A stretch of DNA of 64,000 nt from BOG-938 sp048498155 (GTDB lineage: Bacteria; Pseudomonadota; Alphaproteobacteria; Caulobacterales; Caulobacteraceae): assembly GCA_048498155.1 (NCBI GenBank), contig JBEHYN010000001.1, positions 62,001 to 126,000 on the forward strand. Reading direction: 5' to 3'. A program made the translations under genes and the position numbers. The notes beneath the pieces are model-generated. The model searched no databases and was not told the origin of the DNA. It saw only the letters and a list, made by a program, of their open reading frames with translations. Positions 17,517 through 25,666 of the stretch are shown piece by piece. The first letter of the stretch is position 1. Each line of letters begins with the position of its first letter.

Positions 17517-18620
17517 ATGAGGACAGCCGTGAACCGCTCCGCTCTGCTCGCCGCAGGGATGGCTTGTGTCCTGATCGCTGGATCAGCCCATGCCGCCGGC
17601 AAGACGCTCAAGATGGCGACCCTCGATATGGAGGAGGGGGCAAGCACGCTGTTCGTCACGCCGGAAGGGCGATCCCTGCTGATCGACACCGGCTCGCCCC
17701 ATCGCTCGCAGCAGCCCTGGGGGCTGGACGGCGCAAGCACGGGAGCGGACCGGATCGTGGCGACGGCCAAGTCCCTGGGCGTGCGCAAAATCGATTATGT
17801 GATCGTCACCCACTATCACGGCGGCCATGTGGGCGGGGTCATCGACCTGCTGGCGCGCATGCCGGTCGGGACCTTTGTCGATCACGGCCCCAACCGTGAG
17901 ATTCCCGACCTGAACATGACGCCTGAAACACCCGCCAATCACCAGGCGCGCTCGACGGCGGATAACTACGAACGGTATCTGGCGGCCATCAAGGGGCATC
18001 GGCATGTGGTGGTTAAGCCTGGCGACGTCCTGCACATCGGCTCCCTGATCGACACCATCGTCGCCGCAGACGGCAAGGTCTTGGCCAAGCCATTGCCCGG
18101 CGCAGGTAAGCCGGGCGCTTTGTGCGACACGCCGCCCTTGGCCGCAGACGGCGGGATTGAAAACGCCGAGTCGGTCAGCTCCATCCTCAGCTTCGGCAAG
18201 GTCCGCATCGCGGCCCTAGGCGATCTGTCGTGGAACAGAGAGCACGACCTGGTCTGTCCCATCGACAAGGTCGGCCACGTCCACGTTCTGTTGGTGACCC
18301 AGCACGGCACCGAGCTGAGCACCAATCCGGCGTCTATAGCGGCTCTTAGGCCGGATATCGTCGTTATGGCCAATAGCGGCGTCTACGGCGCTGTGCCGGC
18401 CGTGGTGAATACGATCAACGCCAGCGGCGGCCTGCAGGGATTCTGGAAGATGCACGCGTCCAAGACCTATGGCGCCTTGGACGGCGATCCCAAGTTCATC
18501 GCAAATTTGCAGTCGGCGCCCGATCCCGGCGACACCATCCGCCTGGACATCGCCCGCGACGGACGGATCACCGCGCGCAACACCCGCAACGGCTTCAGCA
18601 AAACCTACAGGGTCAAGTGA
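17517..18620 (+). CDS. Exported metallo-beta-lactamase-fold protein with altered metal motif
   Basis: From the ATG at 17517 the 367-residue product has a Sec signal peptide (about 1-26, ending AHAA) and a ComEC/Rec2-like MBL fold of the exported THYHGDH type. Here the central motif reads THYHGGH: the Asp that normally binds the second metal is Gly. Other ligands remain plausible (Asp in AALGDLSW, His in VTQHGTE). The gene begins 10 bp after the SMP-30 pair and is probably co-transcribed. The substitution suggests a one-metal enzyme or loss of hydrolase activity. Confidence 0.85.
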   Translation: MRTAVNRSALLAAGMACVLIAGSAHAAGKTLKMATLDMEEGASTLFVTPEGRSLLIDTGSPHRSQQPWGLDGASTGADRIVATAKSLGVRKIDYVIVTHYHGGHVGGVIDLLARMPVGTFVDHGPNREIPDLNMTPETPANHQARSTADNYERYLAAIKGHRHVVVKPGDVLHIGSLIDTIVAADGKVLAKPLPGAGKPGALCDTPPLAADGGIENAESVSSILSFGKVRIAALGDLSWNREHDLVCPIDKVGHVHVLLVTQHGTELSTNPASIAALRPDIVVMANSGVYGAVPAVVNTINASGGLQGFWKMHASKTYGALDGDPKFIANLQSAPDPGDTIRLDIARDGRITARNTRNGFSKTYRVK

Positions 18621-18851
18621 AACCTAGACCTATTATTTCTGATAATATTCATTAGGCGCAAATATCTTGCAGCCGCCATTTAGTAATCTCACCGGCCTCA
18701 CCGATTCGAATGTCACGAGCGTTTCCTTCGGTTTAGAAACTGAGGGTGGCGGTAGGCGTCGTTCGCCGCTTCGTCGATCGATACGTAGAGATTGGCGCCC
18801 AACCGCGCCCAAGCCAGCCCTCGCCTGTCTCATCTTCGCTCGGCCCGCCCT

Positions 18852-18876
18852 GGAACGGAACAGGAGCCCCGCAGTT
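18852..18876 (+). promoter_or_regulatory. Candidate EcfG (SigT)-type promoter
   Basis: GGAAC (18852-18856) and GTT (18874-18876) are separated by 17 bases, matching the general-stress sigma pattern GGAAC-N16/17-(C)GTT except that the C before GTT is A. It lies 8 bases before the response-regulator ATG, which would make the transcript almost leaderless. Confidence 0.4.
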
Positions 18877-18884
18877 GGGTATGT

Positions 18885-19265
18885 ATGACCGCCACCAGCC
18901 ACGTTCTGATCCTGATCGTTGATGATGAGCCGATCATTCGCCTCCTTGCTTGCGATAGTTTGGAAGAGGCCGGCTTTGACGTCATCGACGCGGCGAACGC
19001 CGCGGAAGCGCTGGACATCCTCGCCGAGCGCACGGATGTGGGCGTGCTGTTCACCGACGTCAACATGCCCGGCGGGGTGAATGGTCTGGATCTGGCGGAA
19101 ACGGTCCATCGGCGCTGGCCGGCAATCAAGCTGGTGGTCACCTCCGGTCAGCCGCCCGAGCGCCCTGTCGCCGACGGCGGGCGGTTTATCGCCAAGCCCT
19201 ATAATTTGCGCTCCATGACCGACCTCGTGGCCGAAGTCAGCGCCGGAGCGGCCTGTGACACTTAG
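18885..19265 (+). CDS. Single-domain response regulator
   Basis: The 126-residue CheY-like receiver has the acidic pair Asp13-Asp14, phospho-acceptor Asp58 in LFTDVNMPGG, a Thr/Ser in VVTSG and Lys104 in FIAKPY. There is no output domain, so it acts through protein contacts, as many alphaproteobacterial single-domain receivers do in stress or motility phosphorelays. The ATG at 18885 was chosen because homology begins just after it; upstream frame extensions are not conserved-looking. A candidate EcfG promoter lies directly upstream. No cognate kinase gene is adjacent. Confidence 0.92.
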   Translation: MTATSHVLILIVDDEPIIRLLACDSLEEAGFDVIDAANAAEALDILAERTDVGVLFTDVNMPGGVNGLDLAETVHRRWPAIKLVVTSGQPPERPVADGGRFIAKPYNLRSMTDLVAEVSAGAACDT

Positions 19266-19389
19266 GTCAGCTGAGCATTTGCACCGCTTTTTCAGCTAGC
19301 TTGGCGTTAATTTGTATCATCGGGGCTTTCCGTCGCGACGGCCTATGCTATGGGTTCCTCAACCACGTCTTGTATCGGGAGGAAACCAA

Positions 19390-20454
19390 GTGAAATTAAG
19401 GCCACTATCGGCGCTGCTGACCGCTGCGCTACTGATGTGCTCGGGCGTTTCGCTCGCGCAGACCGAAGACAACGTCGCCGGCGCAGCCGGTCAGGCGTTT
19501 CCGTTCGCCGCCAAGGCGGGCGAAGACACGGGCGCCATCAACAAAGCCCTGCCGGGCGCCGTGAACCAAGGCCCCCTGGATCCGGGCGCCTGGAAGTACG
19601 GCCCGCAATTCAAGCCGCCAGCGAATTCGAAGATCTGGAACCCGGTCATGGCCAAGATGAAGGCGGGCCAGAAAGTTACCGGCGGCACGGTTTTCTCTGC
19701 TACCGCCCCGGAGGTCTACTGCGCCATGGCCAACGCCGGCTATGACTTCATCTGGACCGAAATGCAGCACAGCGATCGTGATTGGGGTCAAGCCGCCAAC
19801 ATGTGGGCCACCTGCCCTCACGCCCATGCGGTCCCCGGCGTTCGTATCGCCAAAGCGGACGAGCGTGAAATTCAACACGCCTTGGACAGCGGAGCCATCG
19901 TGCTCGTTGTCCCGACCGTTCGCTCCTATGAAGAAGCCGTGCGGATTCGCGACTGGGCGTTCTTCCCGCCCTTGGGTGATCGCAGCGCGGGCGGCGGCCC
20001 CGGCACCGGCCCAGCCATGTGGGGCGACGTCCCCGGCGGCTACCGCGCCACGGCCAACGACAACATCGTGCTGATCCTGATGATCGAGACCCTGCAAGGG
20101 GCCAAGGACGCTGATCGAATCGCCAAGATCCCGGGCGTGACCGCTCTGTTCGCCGCCAGCGGCGATCTGGGCAACCGCTCCGGCTATCCTCAGAAGTCGC
20201 CCGACTATGAGCGGATCATCAACATCGTCCACGATGCGGCTATCAAGAACGGCAAGCGCCTGTGTGGGCCCTTCTCTTGGAAGGACCGTCCGGACTTCAC
20301 CTGCTTCCAGAATTCCAGCGAGACTGGGCTGATTGCCAAGGCCGCCAAGGCCGAACTGGGCGACCTGTGGATGACCCAGGGCAAGGTCGAAGTCGGACCC
20401 CTTGCCCCGAACTACATGCCCAACCAGCCCAGCGCCAACGCCGGGATGGAGTAA
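19390..20454 (+). CDS. Exported HpcH/HpaI-type aldolase/citrate lyase family protein
   Basis: The GTG at 19390 (GGGAGG 5-8 bases upstream) gives 354 residues. A Sec signal (VKLRPLSALLTAALL, cleavage near SLAQ) precedes about 70 residues of linker and then a class II HpcH/HpaI fold. Family landmarks are visible: WTEMQH near the active site, PGVRI with the substrate Arg, MIET with the metal-binding Glu and ASGDLG with the metal-binding Asp. Members cleave 2-keto-3-deoxy-dioates in the cytoplasm; export is unusual. It ends the sigma/FecR-headed block and is followed by a strong terminator. The substrate is unknown. Confidence 0.88.
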   Translation: MKLRPLSALLTAALLMCSGVSLAQTEDNVAGAAGQAFPFAAKAGEDTGAINKALPGAVNQGPLDPGAWKYGPQFKPPANSKIWNPVMAKMKAGQKVTGGTVFSATAPEVYCAMANAGYDFIWTEMQHSDRDWGQAANMWATCPHAHAVPGVRIAKADEREIQHALDSGAIVLVVPTVRSYEEAVRIRDWAFFPPLGDRSAGGGPGTGPAMWGDVPGGYRATANDNIVLILMIETLQGAKDADRIAKIPGVTALFAASGDLGNRSGYPQKSPDYERIINIVHDAAIKNGKRLCGPFSWKDRPDFTCFQNSSETGLIAKAAKAELGDLWMTQGKVEVGPLAPNYMPNQPSANAGME

Positions 20455-20511
20455 GATTGTTCAGGATTGGCCGTCTCGGCGGGTCCTGATCGTCTGTCAT
20501 TGAAGATACGG

Positions 20512-20545
20512 AACGGCTTGGATCACATCGATCCAAGCCGTTTTC
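20512..20545 (+). terminator. Rho-independent terminator after the exported aldolase gene
   Basis: AACGGCTTGGATC (20512-20524) and GATCCAAGCCGTT (20530-20542) form a perfect 13-bp stem with a 5-base loop, followed by a short T-run. It could also act for the RHH gene on the other strand. Confidence 0.9.
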
Positions 20546-20617
20546 GTTAGGTGGGTCAGGTCGCGGGCTTGGACAGACTATGGCTCCCTGCCCGGCTTGC
20601 GCCGAGAGGACCAGCTG

Positions 20618-20884
20618 TCAGCGCCACTTCGGCAGTTTGGTCGCTACGCCCTTGGCCTCCAGCCGGGCCAGCCAAGCGTAGGCTTCCTCGGTCTTGGCGG
20701 CGGCTTGCGTAGCCGGAATGTCGTTCCAGCCGCTCAGCGCCCGCTGTTCCTCGCGCTGCACATATTCCGCAATCGCTTCGCGCATGAGCCAATGAACCGA
20801 ACGTCTTTGGGACGCCGCCAATTGCTGAAGACGTCCTTTCAGAACGTCATCGAGCTTGATGCTTGTGGTTGTCGTGGCGGCCAT
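20618..20884 (-). CDS. CopG/RHH-type DNA-binding protein (orphan antitoxin-like)
   Basis: The 88-residue protein has a ribbon-helix-helix domain at about residues 7-48 (TSIKLDDVLKGRLQQLAASQ, then RSVHWLMREAIAEYVQREE), as in ParD/RelB-like antitoxins and CopG regulators. The C-terminal half is helical and could bind a toxin, but no RelE/ParE gene lies downstream: only about 70 bp remain before the terminator at 20512-20545. It is either an orphan antitoxin or a free-standing repressor. Its promoter probably lies in the AT-rich gap before the transporter gene. Confidence 0.8.
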   Translation of the reverse strand: MAATTTTSIKLDDVLKGRLQQLAASQRRSVHWLMREAIAEYVQREEQRALSGWNDIPATQAAAKTEEAYAWLARLEAKGVATKLPKWR

Positions 20885-20954
20885 GGCGGGTGCTCAAGAG
20901 TGTTACTTTTTATTAACTAATCAAACTGCTTCATTCCGGCTAGGGTGGATTTTC

Positions 20955-22301
20955 ATGAATTCATCCCCTCAGTCCCAAACACGTCTCAGTCACCGCGAAC
21001 TGGCGCTTTACGCTGCCCCGTCCTTGGCCCTGGCGGGCGTGGGCTTGCCGCTGATCGCCCTCCTGCCGACCTATTACGCGTCGGTTCTCGGTCTGAACCT
21101 GGGCGCGGTTGGCGTGGTGTTCATGGCCGTGCGCCTGATCGATATCGCAGTGGATCCCTTGCTGGGTGTTCTGATGGACCGCACGCGCACGCCATGGGGC
21201 CGTTTTCGCCCATGGTTGTGCATAGGGACGCCCATCATGATGGCGGCCACCGCTATGCTGTTCTTCGCCCGGCCCGGCGTCGGCCCGCTTTACCTCGGGG
21301 TCGGCCTTGCGATCGCCTATCTCGGCTGGTCGATCTGCGTCCTGGCGCAAAGCGCCTGGGGCGCCTTGCTGTCGGCGGATTATCATGAGCGATCACGTGT
21401 TTATAGTTGGTGGCAAGCCTTCAATTTAATAGGACTTTTGCTGGTGTTGCTCGTACCGGCCGTCGCCGCTCGCTGGGGCTTCGATAGCCAAGGCGACAGC
21501 ATGATGGTGATGGGTGTTCTGCTCATTATTCTGTATCCCCTGACCACTGCCGTGGCGGTGGGCCAGGTGCGGGAGCCCGCGCCCGACAGCCCCCGCCCCT
21601 GGGCCAGTCTGGCCGACTGGCTCCTTCTGTTCCGGCTGGGCGCCGTGCGGCGGGTGATGTCAGTCGACCTCGTGTTGGGTTTGAGCTTCGGCATGCAAGC
21701 CTCGTTATTCCTGTTCTATTTTGAGGCCGCCAAAGGCATTTCGCCCTTGACCGCAAATCTTCTGCTGCTGACCTATTTCCTGGCGGGTTTGGCGGGCGGA
21801 CCGATCTGGACGGCCCTGGCGCGCAGGATCGACAAGCATCGGGCCTTGGCCGCCTCTTGCCTGTTCTACCTGGTCGGCATCGGCGGGCTTTACCTCACGC
21901 CCGCCCACAGCCTGGGATGGGCCGCCGCTGCCGCGGTCGTGGCGGGTCTGCCCTATAGTGCGCCCAACCTGCTGTCGCGCTCGATGCTGGCAGACGCCGG
22001 GGACGAGGAGTTCATGCACACCGGCGTGGACCGCACCGGCCTGCTCTATGCCGTGCTGAACAGCTCTACCAAGGTCGGCGCAGCCCTTGCGGTCGGCGCC
22101 ACGTTCGTGGGCCTGGATATGGCCGGGTTCGACGCCCGAAGCGCGCACAATGCACCCGGCGCCTTGGTGGGCCTGGCCTTTTTGTTCCTCGCTGGGCCGG
22201 CGATCCTCAATCTTGCGGGCGCGGCCCTGCTGGTCAACTATCCGCTTACTGCGGCCCGCTTTGCCGAGATTCGCACCGCCCTTGCCCAGTCCGGGTCCTG
22301 A
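20955..22301 (+). CDS. GPH-type (MFS_2) sugar/cation symporter-like transporter
   Basis: The 448-residue protein has about 12 hydrophobic segments and the MelB/GPH signature regions: DIAVDPLLGVLMDRTRTPWG after helix 2 and GRFRPWL, then SAWGALLSADYHERSRVYSW between helices 4 and 5. Such carriers import glycosides or related solutes with Na+ or H+. The ATG at 20955 follows GGTGG; an upstream in-frame extension is poorly conserved and overlaps the RHH promoter. The solute is not predictable. mazG starts 1 bp after its stop. Confidence 0.88.
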   Translation: MNSSPQSQTRLSHRELALYAAPSLALAGVGLPLIALLPTYYASVLGLNLGAVGVVFMAVRLIDIAVDPLLGVLMDRTRTPWGRFRPWLCIGTPIMMAATAMLFFARPGVGPLYLGVGLAIAYLGWSICVLAQSAWGALLSADYHERSRVYSWWQAFNLIGLLLVLLVPAVAARWGFDSQGDSMMVMGVLLIILYPLTTAVAVGQVREPAPDSPRPWASLADWLLLFRLGAVRRVMSVDLVLGLSFGMQASLFLFYFEAAKGISPLTANLLLLTYFLAGLAGGPIWTALARRIDKHRALAASCLFYLVGIGGLYLTPAHSLGWAAAAAVVAGLPYSAPNLLSRSMLADAGDEEFMHTGVDRTGLLYAVLNSSTKVGAALAVGATFVGLDMAGFDARSAHNAPGALVGLAFLFLAGPAILNLAGAALLVNYPLTAARFAEIRTALAQSGS

Positions 22302-22302
22302 C

Positions 22303-23124
22303 ATGCCCTTCGATCCGCCCTCGTCCAATCTTCGCCCGCTTGAGCGCTTGATTGAGGTTATGGCCCGCTTGCGTGATCCGGCTGGAGGCTGTCCGTGGGA
22401 TCAGGCGCAGACCTTCGCCACCATAGCGCCCTACACGGTGGAAGAAGCCTATGAGGTGGCGGACGCCATAGGCAGGGGGGATCTGCGCGACTTGAAGGAG
22501 GAATTGGGCGATCTGTTGCTGCAGGTGGTGTTCCATGCGCGCATCGCGCAGGAGCAAGGGGCCTTCGATTTCGACGCGGTGGCGGACGCCATCACCCAGA
22601 AGATGATCCGCCGCCATCCTCATGTTTTCGCCGAGCAAAGCTATCGAGATTCGGATGAACAATCCGCAGCCTGGGACGCCATCAAGGCGCAGGAGAGAGC
22701 CAGCAAGGGACGGGCGCCCAGCCTGTTTGACGACGTACCCTTGGCCTTGCCCGGCATGAGCCGCGCGGTGAAACTGACCAAGCGAGCCGCGCGGGTGGGC
22801 TTCGATTGGCCGACCACCTTGGAAGTGCTGGCCAAGCTACGCGAAGAGTTGGAAGAGCTTGAGGTGGAAATCGGGTCGCAAGACGCCGAAAAAATACATG
22901 AGGAAATGGGAGATTTGTTGTTTGTTTGCGCGAATTTATCGCGGAAGTTACATGTTGATCCGGAGGACGCCCTACGCGCCGCCAATGCCAAGTTCGTACG
23001 ACGTTTTGCCTATATTGAGCATACCCTCGCTGAACGCGGGTCAAGCCCTGAACAGTCCGACTTGGCTGAAATGGACAGACTGTGGAACGAGGTCCGCGCC
23101 TTGGACAAGTTGGGCAAGTCTTAA
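22303..23124 (+). CDS. mazG: Nucleoside triphosphate pyrophosphohydrolase MazG
   Basis: Hydrolyses NTPs and dNTPs to NMPs and PPi, a housekeeping and stringent-response-modulating activity. The 273-residue protein has two MazG domains: the first with RDPAGGCPWDQAQTF, EEAYEVADAI and EELGDLLLQVVFHA (Glu-rich metal site), the second with ELEELEVEIG and HEEMGDLLFVCANLSR. The ATG at 22303 lies directly after the transporter stop. Its 3' end overlaps the convergent hflX gene by 4 bp. Confidence 0.95.
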   Translation: MPFDPPSSNLRPLERLIEVMARLRDPAGGCPWDQAQTFATIAPYTVEEAYEVADAIGRGDLRDLKEELGDLLLQVVFHARIAQEQGAFDFDAVADAITQKMIRRHPHVFAEQSYRDSDEQSAAWDAIKAQERASKGRAPSLFDDVPLALPGMSRAVKLTKRAARVGFDWPTTLEVLAKLREELEELEVEIGSQDAEKIHEEMGDLLFVCANLSRKLHVDPEDALRAANAKFVRRFAYIEHTLAERGSSPEQSDLAEMDRLWNEVRALDKLGKS

Positions 23125-24464
23125 GGTCGCAGGCCGATGTGCGTACCGGGATAGAGCCGCTCGAACCGGCCGAGCGCCTGCTGATCCAGCCTTACCTCCA
23201 GATGCAGCCCGCCATCTGGCCGATCCGACCGACTGACCACTCGCCCGTGCCGATAGAGCCAGGCCAGCGCTTCGCCCTGCCCAGGGGCCAGGTCGGCGTC
23301 AAGGGGGGCGTCCTCGTCCACTAGGCGGGCGAGAAGGTCGCGCAGGTCCTCGCAGCCCTCCCCCGTTATGGCCGATAGTGCCACAGCAGGAAGTTCGCCG
23401 ATGTCTCTCGCCCGGCGGCTCTTGGCTTGCAGGGCGTCGCGCGCCTCGCCGTCCAGACGGTCGATCTTGTTCCACACCTCGACCAAGACCTGCTCGCCCT
23501 CCTCCGCCTTGAGTTGGGCCAGCACGTCGGCGACGTCGGCGGCTTCCGCCTCGGTCTCAGGACTGGATAGGTCGCGAACGTGCAGGATCACATCGGCCTG
23601 CTGCACCTCCTCCAGGGTGGCGCGGAAGGCGTCGACCAGTTCGTGCGGCAGATCGGATACGAAACCCACGGTATCGGACAGGATGGCGCCGCGGCCACCC
23701 GGCAACCGCACGGTGCGCAAGGTGGGGTCCAAGGTGGCGAACAGCATGTCGCGCGCCTCTACCTGTGAGTCGGTCAGTCGGTTGAACAGGGTGGACTTGC
23801 CTGCGTTGGTGTAGCCGACCAGGGCCACCGAGCGGAACGGCGCTTTTTGGCGGGCTGAGCGGTGCAGGCCTCGGGTGCGACGGACCTCATCCAGTTCACG
23901 CTTCAACCGGCCGATTTTGTCGGCCAGCAGCCGCCGGTCGGTTTCAATCTGAGTTTCGCCCGGACCGCCCATGACTCCGAAACCGCCTCGCTGGCGTTCC
24001 AAGTGGGTCCATGTCCGCACCAATCTCGATCGTTCATAGGCCAGGCGCGCCAGTTCCACTTGGAGGCGGCCTTCCCGCGTGCGGGCGCGGCGGGCGAAGA
24101 TTTCCAGGATCATGCCCGTGCGGTCCAGCACCTTGACCTGCCAGGCCTTCTCCAGATTGCGCTGTTGGACCGGCGTCAGGGCATCGTCCACCACCACCAC
24201 ATTCACGTCGTGTTCGCGGGCCAGATCGCCCAGTTCGCTGACCTTCCCCTTGCCGAACAAGGTAGCGGGCGTAGCGGTGCGCAGATGGGCCACCATGGCG
24301 TAACGAACTTGAAGGTCGAGCGCTTGGGCAAGGCCTACGGCTTCTTCAAGCCTGGCCTCAGGTGAGCGCAGGTTCTTGCGCCCAGCGCGCATCGGGTGAA
24401 TCACCAGGGCGGCCTGAACCTCAGGACGCCAATCGACCGAACGGTCTTGGGGATGTGAACTCAA
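23121..24464 (-). CDS. hflX: GTPase HflX
   Basis: Ribosome-associated GTPase that splits stalled or heat-damaged 70S ribosomes. The 447-residue protein has the N-terminal HflX domain (VVVVDDALTPVQQRNLEKAW, GGFGVMGGPGETQIETDRR), then the G domain with G1 GYTNAGKST, G3 DTVGF and G4 NKID. It starts on TTG overlapping the hfq stop (TTGA), so the two are translationally coupled, the hfq-hflX order typical of proteobacteria. Confidence 0.95.
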   Translation of the reverse strand: MSSHPQDRSVDWRPEVQAALVIHPMRAGRKNLRSPEARLEEAVGLAQALDLQVRYAMVAHLRTATPATLFGKGKVSELGDLAREHDVNVVVVDDALTPVQQRNLEKAWQVKVLDRTGMILEIFARRARTREGRLQVELARLAYERSRLVRTWTHLERQRGGFGVMGGPGETQIETDRRLLADKIGRLKRELDEVRRTRGLHRSARQKAPFRSVALVGYTNAGKSTLFNRLTDSQVEARDMLFATLDPTLRTVRLPGGRGAILSDTVGFVSDLPHELVDAFRATLEEVQQADVILHVRDLSSPETEAEAADVADVLAQLKAEEGEQVLVEVWNKIDRLDGEARDALQAKSRRARDIGELPAVALSAITGEGCEDLRDLLARLVDEDAPLDADLAPGQGEALAWLYRHGRVVSRSDRPDGGLHLEVRLDQQALGRFERLYPGTHIGLRP

Positions 24465-24709
24465 TCGTCCTCGTCAGCCGAAGGCTCATAAAGCTGCACA
24501 GGCTGGGAGGGCATGATGGTGGAGATCGCGTGTTTGTAGACCAGTTGCGATTGGCCATCCCGGCGCAGCAGGACACAGAAATTATCAAACCAGCTCACCA
24601 CGCCCTGCAGCTTGACGCCGTTGACCAGGAAAATGGTGAGCGGCGTGCGGGTCTTGCGAACGCTGTTCAAGAAGGTGTCTTGCAGGTTCTGTTTCTTTTC
24701 GTTCGACAT
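24461..24709 (-). CDS. hfq: RNA chaperone Hfq
   Basis: The 82-residue Sm-like protein has the conserved N-terminus NEKKQNLQDTFLNSVRK, the Sm1 motif VNGVKLQGVVSWFDNFCVLL and Sm2 YKHAISTI, with a short acidic tail (SADEDD). It pairs small RNAs with mRNAs. The start is the ATG at 24709; a longer frame to 24751 would add residues not found in Hfq. It forms an operon with hflX. Confidence 0.97.
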   Translation of the reverse strand: MSNEKKQNLQDTFLNSVRKTRTPLTIFLVNGVKLQGVVSWFDNFCVLLRRDGQSQLVYKHAISTIMPSQPVQLYEPSADEDD

Positions 24710-24802
24710 TCGTCGAGCCCTCTTATCGATCGGAAGCCAATGCGCTTCCACACACAGAAAAAGTCTAAGCGCCTCTTAGGGTGCAGCGCAACCTAGGTCG
24801 GG

Positions 24803-25666
24803 CTAAATGGCCGATTTGCGGCCATGCTGGATATAGAGCGCCCGTAAGCGGTTCGCCACCGGTCCGGGCCGTCCGTCGCCGATGATTTGCTGGTCGATCC
24901 ACACCACCGGCATGATCAGCGAGCCGGCTCCCGTCAGGAAGACCTCCCTCGCCGCCTTAGCTTCAGCGACCGTGAAGGCTTGCTCGCGCACGGCCAGGCC
25001 GGCCTGGCGGGCCAGCTGCGCTAGACTGGAGCGGGTGACGCCGCGCAGGATATTGGCGCCCAGGTCGCGGGTGCGCAGGACGCCCTCGGCGTCGACAATC
25101 CAGGCGTTGCTGGCCGCGCCCTCGGTGACCAACCCCTCACGGTCGACCAAGAAGGCCTCATAGGCCCCCAGTTCCTTGGCCGCCTGGCGGGCCAGGACAT
25201 TGGGCAAGAGGCTGATGGTCTTGATGTCGCAGCGCCCCCAGCGGATGTCAGGAACAGTAATGACCTTCACCCCCGCCGCCGCGCGCGCTTCCGCTACGGC
25301 CAGATCCGTCTTGCGGGCCGTCACCACCATGGTCGGCCGCCGGGCGGGACTGGGGAAGGCGTGATCGCGCGGCGCCGCGCCGCGGGTGATCTGTAGATAG
25401 ACCGTGCCGTTGATGACGCGGTTACGCCGAACAGTTTCGCGCAACACTGTGGTCAGGGCTTCCCGGCTCATGGGCGGCGAGATGGCCAATTCGCCCAAGC
25501 TGCGCTCCAGCCGGGTGAAATGGCCCTGCGCGTCCACCAGTCTTCCGCCAAATACGGCCCACACTTCATAAACGCCGTCCGACAGCTGGAAGCCTCGATC
25601 CTCGATCGACACTCCGGCGTGGGCCTGGGGCAGGAAACGACCGTTCACATAGGCCAGCTTCGGCAT
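24803..25666 (-). CDS. dat: D-amino-acid transaminase (class IV PLP aminotransferase)
   Basis: The 287-residue fold-type IV enzyme carries the PLP lysine in GRCDIKTISLLPN (Lys149), GAYEAFLVD, and the phosphate/PLP-binding VTEGAASN region. The N-terminal YVNGRFLP and EDRGFQLSDGVYE fit D-alanine transaminases more than branched-chain ones. It would supply D-Ala or D-Glu from keto acids. Its ATG overlaps the ntrX stop by one base (TGATG), so it is coupled to the Ntr operon. Confidence 0.88.
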   Translation of the reverse strand: MPKLAYVNGRFLPQAHAGVSIEDRGFQLSDGVYEVWAVFGGRLVDAQGHFTRLERSLGELAISPPMSREALTTVLRETVRRNRVINGTVYLQITRGAAPRDHAFPSPARRPTMVVTARKTDLAVAEARAAAGVKVITVPDIRWGRCDIKTISLLPNVLARQAAKELGAYEAFLVDREGLVTEGAASNAWIVDAEGVLRTRDLGANILRGVTRSSLAQLARQAGLAVREQAFTVAEAKAAREVFLTGAGSLIMPVVWIDQQIIGDGRPGPVANRLRALYIQHGRKSAI

